From contig JAGOHQ010000032.1 in assembly GCA_017996075.1 (NCBI GenBank), positions 1 through 8,214 of the forward strand: a stretch of 8,214 nt of DNA. The letters are read 5' to 3'. Position 1 is the first letter of the stretch. Each line of letters begins with the position of its first letter. The translations under genes were made by a program, and so were the position numbers. Shown here piece by piece: positions 1 through 5,853 of this stretch. The notes below the pieces were generated by a model. That model had not been told where the DNA came from, did no database searches, and saw only the letters and a program-made list of their open reading frames with translations. This stretch comes from Aliarcobacter sp. (GTDB lineage: Bacteria > Campylobacterota > Campylobacteria > Campylobacterales > Arcobacteraceae).

Positions 1-2
1 AA

Positions 3-125
3 TTAGCATATTTTGTATCTTCTGCTCTTATGGCTTTATTTGTAATAACTGGATATATGCTATATTTTGATAGATGGAAGAAAAAAAGAGCAAAAGCTTT
101 AAAAGAAAAACAAGTTAATTTATAG
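3..125 (+). CDS. C-terminal end of a membrane protein, probably PepSY-associated transmembrane family (partial)
   Basis: This is the 3' end of a gene that begins outside the window; 40 codons and a TAG stop are present. The translated tail is one hydrophobic helix (LAYFVSSALMALFVITGYML) followed by YFDRWKKKRAKALKEKQVNL, a strongly basic end expected to lie in the cytoplasm by the positive-inside rule. A last helix of the form 'ALFVxTGxMLYxDRxxKKR' is what I recall from the C-terminus of PepSY-associated transmembrane proteins, which often sit near iron-uptake or redox genes. That family assignment is an inference from a short tail. The gene is followed 6 nt later by a strong hairpin that also ends the opposing cstA-ybdD operon, so it is the last gene of its own transcript. 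Confidence 0.5.
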   Translation, partial: LAYFVSSALMALFVITGYMLYFDRWKKKRAKALKEKQVNL

Positions 126-130
126 ATATA

Positions 131-165
131 AAAAAAGGCTTAGAACTTTTGTTCTAAGCCTTTTT
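131..165. terminator. Bidirectional Rho-independent terminator
   Basis: A perfect 15-bp inverted repeat (132-146 with 151-165) encloses a TTTT loop. The core GGCTTAGAAC/GTTCTAAGCC is flanked by A5 on one side and T5 on the other, so it gives a U-tract in either direction. It lies 6 nt after the stop of the plus-strand membrane gene and 30 nt after the stop of the minus-strand ybdD gene, and should end both transcripts. Confidence 0.9.
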
Positions 166-195
166 ATGTTTAGTAGAAACTCTACTCTTAAAAGT

Positions 196-393
196 TTAAC
201 AACACTTTTTAAAACCACCAGTATTATATTTTCTATCTAAAGACTCATTAAAAAACTCGCCTCTAGTTAAAACTTTTTTATCTGGATGAACTCTTTTCAT
301 ATGCTCAAGATATTTCTCATAGCTAGAAAGCCCCACAAGAGGGTGAAAAAACTTTTCAGATTTTTCATAGAATTCTTTGATTTTTCCAAACAC
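196..393 (-). CDS. YbdD/YjiX family small protein, partner of CstA
   Basis: This 65-residue protein belongs to the YbdD/YjiX (DUF466) family, which accompanies CstA-type transporters. The visible hallmarks are HPLVGLSSYEKYLEHMKRVHP in the N-terminal half, the EFF motif around residues 46-48 and a C-terminus ending in two cysteines after a GGF motif (family members typically end in GGxRCC). It has no signal peptide or membrane helix, so it is a cytoplasmic or peripheral protein. Translation starts at GTG (393), because the overlapping ATG at 395 is in a different frame. AAAAGG, 7 nt upstream and inside the last codons of cstA, is its ribosome site, and the gap to the cstA stop is only 2 nt, so translation is probably coupled to cstA. 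The family is generally thought to be needed for transporter activity; its biochemical role is not visible here. Confidence 0.9.
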   Translation of the reverse strand: MFGKIKEFYEKSEKFFHPLVGLSSYEKYLEHMKRVHPDKKVLTRGEFFNESLDRKYNTGGFKKCC

Positions 394-395
394 AT

Positions 396-2495
396 TTAAG
401 CCTTTTGAAGAGAATCAAGTCTTACATAAGGAGTCTCTTTTAAAGGTATTTTTATTCTTCCAAAACAAATTCCTAAAGTTGCAATAATTACTAAAGTAGT
501 TGCAAACATAAAGAACACTGCTAAAACAGCATTAACTATATTTGAATTTTTTAGTTTATTTGCAATAGCTATATCAGCTTTTGCTTTATTTATATCAGCT
601 TCTACTGTTAAAGTAGGAATTTTTGCTTCTAAATCAGCGATTTTTTTGATTTGAATTTGTGCAGTAGCAACGTGACTTACAGCATTATGAACTCTATCAC
701 CCTCTTTGAAAGGTAACACTTTTTGAATTCCACCATACATAGTTGCAACTAATACAAATGTTGCAGGTAATACTGTAACCCAAGTATATTTTGCTTTACC
801 CATTTTGTATAGTATTGCAGTTGCAAGCATTAAAGCCATACCAGCTAACATTTGGTTACTTACACCAAATAGTGGCCATAATGAATAAATTCCACCTCTT
901 GGATCAATAGTTCCTTGATAAAGAAAATATCCCCAACCAGCAACACTTAAAAATGTAGCTAAAATACCAGCTGCATAGTTATTTGTATTTCCTAAAGGTT
1001 TATAAACATTTCCTAGCATATCTTGAACCATAAATCTACAAGCTCTTGTTCCTGCATCAACAGCAGTTAAAATAAACAGAGCTTCAAAAAGAATAGCAAA
1101 GTGATACCAGAATCCCATCATATCAACTCCACCAAAAATTTCATGAAGTACAATAGCAACCCCAATAGCAAAAGTAGGAGCTCCTCCAGTTCTTGATAAA
1201 ATTGTCTCTTCACCAATATTTTTTGTAAGTGTAAAAATTTCTTCAGGTGTTACACTAAATCCCCAAGTAGAAATTGTTTGAGCAACTTGAACAACATCTG
1301 TTCCTATAAATATAGCAGGAGAGTTAATAGCAAAATAAAGCCCCGGATGTAAAATAGTAGCACAAATTAAAGCCATGATAGCAACTGCACTCTCCATTAA
1401 CATAGAACCATATCCAACTGGAAGTGCATGAGTTTCATTTTCTAACATTTTAGGACTTGTTCCACTTGAAATAAGAGCATGGAAACCACTAATAGCACCA
1501 CAAGCAATAGTAATAAATAAAAATGGGAATATTGCTCCTGCAAAAACAGGACCACTTCCATCAAAATATTGTGTATTCATTTTTGGCATTTGAATATCTG
1601 GAGCAACTATAACAATAGCAATTGCCATAAGTCCAATAACACCAATTTTCAAAAAAGTTGATAAATAATCTCTAGGAGCTAGTAAAAACCAAACTGGTAA
1701 AACAGCAGCTATAAATCCATATGCCATCATTATAAATGCTAAAGTCGTAGCGTCAAATGTAAATACTTGTTTCCAATAAGGGTCAGCTGCAATGATACTT
1801 CCATAATGAATAGCTAAAATTAGAAGAATAAAACCTATAACTGAAGCTTCTCCAACTTTTCCAGGTCTTAAATATCTCATATAAATACCCATGAAAATTG
1901 CAATTGGAATAGTCATAGCAATAGTAAACAGTCCCCAAGGAGATTCAGCAAGAGCTTTTACAACAACCATTGAAAGAATCGCTATGATAATTAGCATAAT
2001 ACCAAATATAGCAATCATAGTAACACCACCAACAAATGTTCCTAACTCTTCTTTTATAATTTCACCTAGTGATTTACCATTTCTTCTTGAAGAGATAAAT
2101 AAAACAACAAAGTCATGAACAGCACCTGCAAATACACCACCTACAAGTATCCATAACATTGAAGGTAAATATCCCATTTGAGCTGCCAAAATTGGACCTA
2201 CAAGTGGACCTGCACCTGCAATTGCAGCAAAATGGTGACCAAATAAAACAGATTTATTTGTAGGAACAAAATCTCTTCCATCGTCATTTATCATAGCTGG
2301 AGTTGCTCTGTTTTTATCAAGTTCTAAAACTTTATAAGCAACAAATCTTCCATAAAATCTATATGCAATCATATAGATACAAACAGCTGCCACAACTAAA
2401 TACATAGCAGAAACAGTTTCTCCTTGTTGTAAAGCTAAATAACCAAAGCATGATGCCCCAATTATTGCTATTACACCCCATAAGAGTTTATTCAT
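396..2495 (-). CDS. cstA: Carbon starvation protein CstA, peptide/pyruvate-type transporter
   Basis: This is a polytopic inner-membrane transporter of 699 residues, close to the roughly 700 of the family. CstA relatives import peptides (shown in Campylobacter and E. coli) or pyruvate (E. coli BtsT); the substrate here is not proven. Signature segments are FGHHFAAIAGAGPLVGP at about 85-101, SGTSPKML at 344-351, DAGTRACRFMVQDMLG at 480-495 and PLFGVSNQMLAGMAL at 541-555, with many hydrophobic helices throughout. A hydrophilic Lys/Ala/Ile-rich loop (about 598-655) precedes the last helix. I chose ATG at 2495 because AAGGA stands 6 nt before it and the protein then begins directly at its first helix (MNKLLWGVIAII). 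An in-frame TTG at 2525 would add ten residues but runs through the ribosome site. It forms an operon with the ybdD-like gene 2 nt downstream. I saw no convincing promoter in the 120 nt upstream. Confidence 0.95.
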   Translation of the reverse strand: MNKLLWGVIAIIGASCFGYLALQQGETVSAMYLVVAAVCIYMIAYRFYGRFVAYKVLELDKNRATPAMINDDGRDFVPTNKSVLFGHHFAAIAGAGPLVGPILAAQMGYLPSMLWILVGGVFAGAVHDFVVLFISSRRNGKSLGEIIKEELGTFVGGVTMIAIFGIMLIIIAILSMVVVKALAESPWGLFTIAMTIPIAIFMGIYMRYLRPGKVGEASVIGFILLILAIHYGSIIAADPYWKQVFTFDATTLAFIMMAYGFIAAVLPVWFLLAPRDYLSTFLKIGVIGLMAIAIVIVAPDIQMPKMNTQYFDGSGPVFAGAIFPFLFITIACGAISGFHALISSGTSPKMLENETHALPVGYGSMLMESAVAIMALICATILHPGLYFAINSPAIFIGTDVVQVAQTISTWGFSVTPEEIFTLTKNIGEETILSRTGGAPTFAIGVAIVLHEIFGGVDMMGFWYHFAILFEALFILTAVDAGTRACRFMVQDMLGNVYKPLGNTNNYAAGILATFLSVAGWGYFLYQGTIDPRGGIYSLWPLFGVSNQMLAGMALMLATAILYKMGKAKYTWVTVLPATFVLVATMYGGIQKVLPFKEGDRVHNAVSHVATAQIQIKKIADLEAKIPTLTVEADINKAKADIAIANKLKNSNIVNAVLAVFFMFATTLVIIATLGICFGRIKIPLKETPYVRLDSLQKA

Positions 2496-2501
2496 AGCGA
2501 A

Positions 2502-2506
2502 TCCTT
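2502..2506 (-). promoter_or_regulatory. Ribosome binding site that fixes the cstA start
   Basis: The minus strand reads AAGGA at 2506-2502, 6 nt before ATG (2495). It lies inside the ten-codon extension from the upstream TTG (2525), so the shorter 699-residue CstA is the likely product. Confidence 0.8.
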
Positions 2507-2618
2507 TTTTAAATAAAATCTTCAAAGTTTACTCTTAAAAAAATAAAATGAAAGTTAAGTAAATTGGATATTGATACTATTTAGTGCTATTTTTTGATAT
2601 TTTAAAAAGATAGATTTA

Positions 2619-2649
2619 AAAAGCCTCTAAATATGAAGAAGAGGCTTTT
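2619..2649 (-). terminator. Terminator of the long-form adk gene
   Basis: AAAAGCCTCT (2619-2628) pairs perfectly with AGAGGCTTTT (2640-2649) around an 11-nt loop. It starts 17 nt after the adk stop; on the minus strand the stem ends in GGCTTTTT, which gives the U-tract. It separates adk from the downstream cstA operon. Confidence 0.8.
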
Positions 2650-2666
2650 GGGATTTTTAAAATTAA

Positions 2667-3308
2667 TTACGAAAGAGCGTTTATCATATCTTTTGTAACC
2701 TCTGATACATCTTTTGTACCATCAAGTTCCATAAAAACACCCATATTTTTATAAAAATCAATTAGTGGTGCTGTTTGAGAGTGGTATGCTTCAAGTCTGC
2801 TTTTTACAGTTTCGGCATTATCATCTTTTCTAATAGTTAATTCTCCACCACAATAGTCACAAACACCATCTTTTTTTGATGGATTAAACTCAACATGAAA
2901 AGATGCTCCACAACCAGAACAAACTCTTCTTCCTGTAATTCTTCCTACAATTAGGCTATCTGGAACATTTAAAGAGATTACTTTATCAAGTTTGATTTTC
3001 ATATTTTCCATAAGTTCACCCAAAGCCTCAGCTTGAGCCAAAGTTCTTGGGAAACCATCAAGAATAAATCCATTTTTACAATCAGCAACAGCTAGTCTAT
3101 CTTTTATAATTCCAATAATTGTTGAATCAGGAACTAATTGCCCAGCATCCATAAATTTTTTTGCTTCCATTCCCATAGTAGTTTTATCAACAATCGCAGC
3201 TCTTAAAATATCTCCTGTAGAGATTTGAGGGATATTGTATTTCTCGATTAGAAATTTAGCTTGAGTTCCTTTTCCAGCTCCTGGTGCTCCAAATAGCATT
3301 AAATTCAT
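2667..3308 (-). CDS. adk: Adenylate kinase, long form with Cys4 zinc LID
   Basis: This cytosolic enzyme interconverts ATP + AMP and 2 ADP. It has 213 residues, normal for the long bacterial form. The P-loop GAPGAGKGT is at residues 7-15, the AMP-binding STGDILR at 30-36, DGFPRT at 84-89 and the long LID at about 122-163. The LID carries C130-x2-C133 and C150-x2-C153, the four-cysteine set that binds structural zinc in many adenylate kinases, then RKDD (160-163) and R171 for phosphate binding. ATG at 3308 is preceded by AAGGA at a 7-nt spacing. A -10 box (TACAAT) lies 27 nt upstream and a terminator follows, so it looks monocistronic. It faces a second adenylate kinase of another subtype across a 160-nt divergent promoter region, which makes partial redundancy likely. 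The gene symbol is shared ambiguously with that neighbour. Confidence 0.95.
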   Translation of the reverse strand: MNLMLFGAPGAGKGTQAKFLIEKYNIPQISTGDILRAAIVDKTTMGMEAKKFMDAGQLVPDSTIIGIIKDRLAVADCKNGFILDGFPRTLAQAEALGELMENMKIKLDKVISLNVPDSLIVGRITGRRVCSGCGASFHVEFNPSKKDGVCDYCGGELTIRKDDNAETVKSRLEAYHSQTAPLIDFYKNMGVFMELDGTKDVSEVTKDMINALS

Positions 3309-3334
3309 ATTTTATCCTTAAAATTTTTTTGCTT

Positions 3335-3340
3335 ATTGTA
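3335..3340 (-). promoter_or_regulatory. -10 box of the long-form adk promoter
   Basis: The minus strand reads TTTTTTAATACAAT here; TACAAT is the -10 hexamer after a T-run, as in Campylobacterota sigma-70 promoters that lack a firm -35. Predicted transcription starts near 3328, leaving a leader of about 20 nt with the AAGGA site. Confidence 0.6.
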
Positions 3341-3404
3341 TTAAAAAAGCATTTAATAGTAGATAAGTTTAAAAAAGTAGATTAGGAATTTAATTGATTT
3401 TTGA

Positions 3405-3410
3405 TACAAT
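3405..3410 (+). promoter_or_regulatory. -10 box of the short adk / cinA-like operon promoter
   Basis: The plus strand reads GATTTTTGATACAAT with TACAAT as the -10 hexamer, the same layout as the divergent promoter at 3335-3340. The start of transcription would be near 3417, giving a leader of about 50 nt that contains a small hairpin. Confidence 0.6.
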
Positions 3411-3428
3411 CAACTCTTAACAGAAACG

Positions 3429-3452
3429 GTTCCTTTTTACTTTAGCAGGAAC
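3429..3452 (+). promoter_or_regulatory. Small leader hairpin before the short adk gene
   Basis: GTTCCT (3429-3434) can pair with AGGAAC (3447-3452) over a 12-nt loop. It ends 6 nt before the AAGGA ribosome site (3459-3463) of the short adenylate kinase. The 6-bp stem is short and could be chance; no known riboswitch family is recognisable. Confidence 0.3.
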
Positions 3453-3468
3453 TATTTAAAGGAAGCGT

Positions 3469-4041
3469 ATGAAAAAACTATTTTTAATTATTGGAGCACC
3501 TGGAAGTGGAAAAACAACAGATGCCGAACTTATAGCAAAAAGACATGAAAATATAACTCATTATAGTACAGGCGATATGCTAAGAGCTGAGATGTCAAAA
3601 AATAGTGAAATAGGAAATGAAATAGCAAAATATGTAAATGCTGGAAATATTGTACCAATTAAAATAGCTATACAAACTATAATAAATGCTATAAAAAATG
3701 CCCCAACACCTACAATAATAATAGATGGCTACCCACGAAGTTTAGAGCAAATGAGTGCTTTGGATGAGTATTTAAAAAATGAAAAAGAGTTAGAGCTAGT
3801 TTATTGTATAGAAGTAGTTGTAAGCGAAGAAGTTGCAAAAGATAGAGTGCTTGGAAGAAATAGGGGAGATGATGATAAGGTTGAAGTATTTAACAACAGA
3901 ATGAGTGTGTATATTGAGCCTTTAAAAGCTATTCAAGATTTTTATGAATCAAAAAATATCTTGAAAAAAATAGATGGAGAGCGAACTATAGAAGAGATTG
4001 TAGATGAGATGGATAGTTTCATTTTGTCAAAAATAGTTTAA
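3469..4041 (+). CDS. adk: Adenylate kinase, short-LID Campylobacter type
   Basis: This 190-residue nucleoside monophosphate kinase closely resembles, as I recall it, the single adenylate kinase of Campylobacter jejuni (about 192 residues). It should catalyse ATP + AMP to 2 ADP in the cytosol. The P-loop GAPGSGKTT is at residues 9-17, STGDMLR at 33-39, DGYPRS at 86-91 and VLGRNRGDDD at 127-136. The LID is short: no zinc cysteines and no inserted beta-domain, unlike the divergent long-form neighbour. ATG at 3469 has AAGGA 5 nt upstream and a TACAAT -10 box about 59 nt upstream. A CinA-like gene follows after 15 nt in the same operon. It could in principle prefer another nucleoside monophosphate; the sequence does not settle this. 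By family this is probably the ancestral adk of the lineage. Confidence 0.9.
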   Translation: MKKLFLIIGAPGSGKTTDAELIAKRHENITHYSTGDMLRAEMSKNSEIGNEIAKYVNAGNIVPIKIAIQTIINAIKNAPTPTIIIDGYPRSLEQMSALDEYLKNEKELELVYCIEVVVSEEVAKDRVLGRNRGDDDKVEVFNNRMSVYIEPLKAIQDFYESKNILKKIDGERTIEEIVDEMDSFILSKIV

Positions 4042-4056
4042 AAAAGATTTTAAATA

Positions 4057-4815
4057 GTGAAAAAGAGAGTAAATTTTTATAGCGTAATTATTGGAACTGA
4101 ACTTTTAAATGGCAGAAGAAAAGATGCTCACTTTGAGTTTTTAAATCAGGAGCTTCTAAAGCGTGGTTGGGAACATAAAGCATCTTTTGTGATTGAAGAT
4201 GATAAAGAGCTGATGCTAAAAATATTTAATCTTATAAAATCTGATGAGCATAGTGTGATGTTTTGTTTTGGTGGAATTGGAGCAACTCCAGATGATTTTA
4301 CAAGACAAATAGCAGCACAAGCTTTTACAAATGGGAAGATGGAGTTTCACGAAGAAGCAAAAAAAAGAATAGAAAATAGATTTAAAGAGGATGCCTATCC
4401 TCACAGAGTAAATATGGCATATATGCCAATAAATGCAAAACTTCTAAACAATATTGTAAATGATGTAGCTGGATTTTATTTAGAAGATAGATTCTTCTTT
4501 ACACCGGGATTTCCATCTATGAGTCAAAGTATGGTTTTGGAGGCTTTGGATAAATATTACTCTAATTCAAATATAAAAAAATATAGAAAAACTTTAACTA
4601 TAAATACAAGCGAAAATGACTTAATAGATACTATGAAAAAAATCCCCGCACAACTTGAATTTTCATCTTTACCAAAGATTATTGGTGAGCAAAGAAAAGT
4701 TGTAATTTCTATTGCTGGATATAATCAAGATGAGGTTGATTTTGCTTTTAAACTCTTTTTGGATTTTTGCTTTGAAAACAAAAAAGTGTATGTTCTGGAA
4801 GATATAAATGGATAA
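4057..4815 (+). CDS. CinA N-terminal-like protein (molybdopterin-binding fold), single domain
   Basis: This 252-residue protein has the MoaB/MogA-type fold found in the N-terminal half of CinA (competence/damage-inducible protein A). Visible motifs are IIGTELLNG at 11-19 (CinA: GDEIL.G), GGIGATPDD followed by FTR at 72-83 (CinA: GGxGPTxDDxT) and FFFTPGFPSM at 146-155. The remaining 100 residues correspond to the linker region of CinA, and the C-terminal PncC-type deamidase domain is absent. CinA relatives hydrolyse ADP-ribose or act in NAD recycling, while MogA/MoeA relatives handle molybdopterin; which applies here is unknown. The start is GTG at 4057 with only a weak A-rich GA site upstream. 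It lies 15 nt behind the short adenylate kinase and is probably co-transcribed and partly translated by reinitiation. It is soluble, with no signal peptide or membrane helix. Confidence 0.8.
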   Translation: MKKRVNFYSVIIGTELLNGRRKDAHFEFLNQELLKRGWEHKASFVIEDDKELMLKIFNLIKSDEHSVMFCFGGIGATPDDFTRQIAAQAFTNGKMEFHEEAKKRIENRFKEDAYPHRVNMAYMPINAKLLNNIVNDVAGFYLEDRFFFTPGFPSMSQSMVLEALDKYYSNSNIKKYRKTLTINTSENDLIDTMKKIPAQLEFSSLPKIIGEQRKVVISIAGYNQDEVDFAFKLFLDFCFENKKVYVLEDING

Positions 4816-4874
4816 ATAAATACTAAATAGCAGACTTTACGAGTTTTTAATAGCTCAATTTGGCTTTAAAATTA

Positions 4875-4895
4875 TAGATACTTATCTACTTTTTT
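4875..4895 (+). terminator. Possible weak terminator after the adk-cinA-like operon
   Basis: ATAGAT-type inverted repeat TAGAT/ATCTA (4875-4888) is followed by a T-rich run CTTTTTTG. It lies 60 nt after the cinA-like stop. The stem is short and AT-only, so it may be inactive; the palindrome at 4930-4951 is the better candidate. Confidence 0.25.
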
Positions 4896-4929
4896 GCAAT
4901 TTTTAGTGGTAATATTAAATTACTACAAG

Positions 4930-4951
4930 AATCTGGTTTGCAAACCAGATT
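4930..4951. terminator. Perfect 22-nt palindrome between convergent genes
   Basis: AATCTGGTTT (4930-4939), a central GC and AAACCAGATT (4942-4951) form one perfect palindrome. It lies between the cinA-like gene and the minus-strand 64-codon gene, whose stop is 11 nt away. TAGTTTTACT follows on the plus strand, a poor U-tract. It most likely works as a terminator in both directions, but a dyad protein-binding site is possible. Imperfect complementarity (TAATATTA on both sides) extends the structure outward. Confidence 0.5.
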
Positions 4952-4961
4952 AGTTTTACTA

Positions 4962-5156
4962 TTAAATAATATTAAGATTTATTTTTCCTTTTCTGCATTC
5001 AGAATTAATTAGTTTTTCTATTTCTGTTGTAGAAATAAATCTTTGTTTATCAAAATATTTTGGTAATTTATCAATCTGTAATTCAAACATTGCATACTCT
5101 TTTATCAACATATTAGTGTTGTATTTCTTTATTAAGTAATCTTCAATTATTCCCAT
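4962..5156 (-). CDS. Hypothetical 64-residue protein
   Basis: I do not recognise this protein. Its 64 residues are rich in Lys, Ile, Glu, Asn and Tyr, contain one cysteine (residue 54) and no signal peptide or membrane helix. They read as mostly helical: an amphipathic start (MGIIEDYLIKKYNTNMLIKE), a loop around LPKYFDKQRF at 31-40 and a second helix around TTEIEKLINSECRKG. It is probably a soluble cytoplasmic protein. Support for it being real is the AAAAGG ribosome site about 8 nt before ATG (5156), a TATTATACAT-rich promoter-like stretch further upstream and a palindrome just after the stop. It could be an orphan regulator or half of a small two-gene module with the ORF at 5304-5462, but neither is shown by the sequence. 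Confidence 0.6.
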   Translation of the reverse strand: MGIIEDYLIKKYNTNMLIKEYAMFELQIDKLPKYFDKQRFISTTEIEKLINSECRKGKINLNII

Positions 5157-5217
5157 TTATTAACCTTTTAAATTATGTATAATAATCATTAAAGAAGTAA
5201 TCGAAGAAAGATTGCTA

Positions 5218-5352
5218 TTAATTCATTTTTATTCTAAAAGTTTTATTGTTGTGATTGTATCTGAATATATTAATTATTGCTATTATCGCTATAATCCCTA
5301 AAATTAATATATTGCAAATGGATTTTTTGGTTTTAAATAATCTTTTGCAAGA
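5218..5352 (-). other. Start-less open frame encoding a membrane segment, -1 relative to the upstream small ORF
   Basis: On the minus strand this frame is open from a stop at 5355-5353 to TAA at 5220-5218, but has no ATG, GTG or TTG to start it. It encodes a basic stretch (KTKKS), then a clean hydrophobic helix (ICNILILGIIAIIAIINIF), then a polar tail (RYNHNNKTFRIKMN). This is the usual topology of a single-pass membrane protein. It would be expressed only by a -1 shift from the ORF that starts at 5462, or after a one-base change. It may also be chance in AT-rich DNA. Confidence 0.3.
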
Positions 5353-5462
5353 TTAATACATAATCCAGCTTTTGAGGAAGCATCTTCTAAAGATTCTCCA
5401 TTTTTTATAAGTCTTAATAAAACTGACTGTTTTATTGATAAATTTATTTTTGTTATTGTCAT
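5304..5462 (-). CDS. Possible 52-residue small protein with helix-turn-helix-like sequence
   Basis: This short ORF encodes 52 residues from ATG (5462) to TAA (5304). The middle (VLLRLIKNGESLEDASSKAG followed by LCINLAKDYLK) resembles a helix-turn-helix: a leucine-rich helix, an NGES turn and a helix with DASSKAG spacing. The match is by eye and weak. An AAGAGAG purine run precedes the ATG, and a TACAAT box (5519-5524, minus strand) lies about 57 nt upstream. Within the last codons the message contains A AAA AAT in the zero frame, a slippery heptamer, after which the -1 frame continues into a membrane helix to 5218, giving a possible 81-residue fusion. The short form, the fusion, or a frameshifted pseudogene are all possible; I cannot name a family. 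Confidence 0.4.
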   Translation of the reverse strand: MTITKINLSIKQSVLLRLIKNGESLEDASSKAGLCINLAKDYLKPKNPFAIY

Positions 5463-5547
5463 TTCTCTCTTTTATAATTTTTTTGTTTTTATCTATTTTA
5501 TATTGTTGATTAGAATTTATTGTAGATAGTGATTTTTAGTGGAATAA

Positions 5548-5579
5548 ATTTTTTCCAAACTAAATAGTTTGGAAAAAAT
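5548..5579 (-). terminator. Terminator hairpin of the cold-shock gene
   Basis: A perfect 15-bp inverted repeat (5548-5562 with 5565-5579) has the core CCAAACTA/TAGTTTGG, flanked by T6/A6. In practice the loop would open to about six bases. It begins 18 nt after the csp stop. The U-tract after the stem is modest (TTTATT), so part of the run lies within the stem. Confidence 0.6.
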
Positions 5580-5596
5580 CTAATTTTTAAAAAAAG

Positions 5597-5815
5597 TTAT
5601 ATTGATCTAACGTTTTTTGCTTGAGGACCTTTTTCATTTCTTCCGATTTCGAAAGATACTCTTTGTCCCTCATCTAAAGATACTCTACCGTATCCTGAAC
5701 TTTGAATTTCACTGTGGTGAACGAAGAATTCATCATTTCCATTTTCTATTTGAATAAATCCAAAACCTTTTTCTGAGTTGAACCATTTTACTGTTCCAAT
5801 ATTTTGATCTGCCAT
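5597..5815 (-). CDS. Cold-shock domain protein (CspA family)
   Basis: This 72-residue protein is a complete CspA-type OB-fold that binds single-stranded RNA and DNA and acts as an RNA chaperone. [15 protein letters not shown] (7-21) contains RNP1, FFVHHSEI (30-37) contains RNP2, and the C-terminal half has the expected GQRVSFEI and [10 protein letters not shown]2 ends in HH where many family members have HF or HY, a small deviation in a nucleic-acid-contacting position. ATG at 5815 has AAGGA upstream at a spacing of about 6. Upstream there is a small hairpin (5839-5853) just before the ribosome site and a -10-like TACAAT at 5973-5978, which would give a leader of about 150 nt. Long leaders that act as thermosensors are known for cspA of E. 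coli. It is probably monocistronic. Whether it is truly cold-induced cannot be told here. Confidence 0.95.
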   Translation of the reverse strand: MADQNIGTVKWFNSEKGFGFIQIENGNDEFFVHHSEIQSSGYGRVSLDEGQRVSFEIGRNEKGPQAKNVRSI

Positions 5816-5838
5816 AGCATTTCCTTATAATTATTTTT

Positions 5839-5853
5839 TTACTTAAAAAGTAA
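5839..5853 (-). promoter_or_regulatory. Leader hairpin close to the csp ribosome site
   Basis: TTACTT and AAGTAA form a 6-bp stem with a 3-nt loop, 13 nt before the AAGGA site of csp. It is AT-only and would melt easily, so any role in temperature-dependent translation is speculative. Confidence 0.25.

Noticed and set aside
1891..2118. Plus-strand open frame of 75 codons antisense to cstA
   Set aside because: It lies wholly inside the well-supported cstA gene, has no ribosome site, and its Ile-rich composition is what the complement of membrane-helix codons gives.
2496..2525. Longer CstA start at TTG 2525
   Set aside because: The extension would be translated through the AAGGA site of the ATG at 2495 and adds a basic stretch not expected at the family's N-terminus.
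4216..4404. Minus-strand open frame of 62 codons inside the cinA-like gene
   Set aside because: It overlaps a gene with recognisable CinA motifs and has a Phe/Ser/Cys-rich composition typical of antisense reading of Lys/Glu codons.
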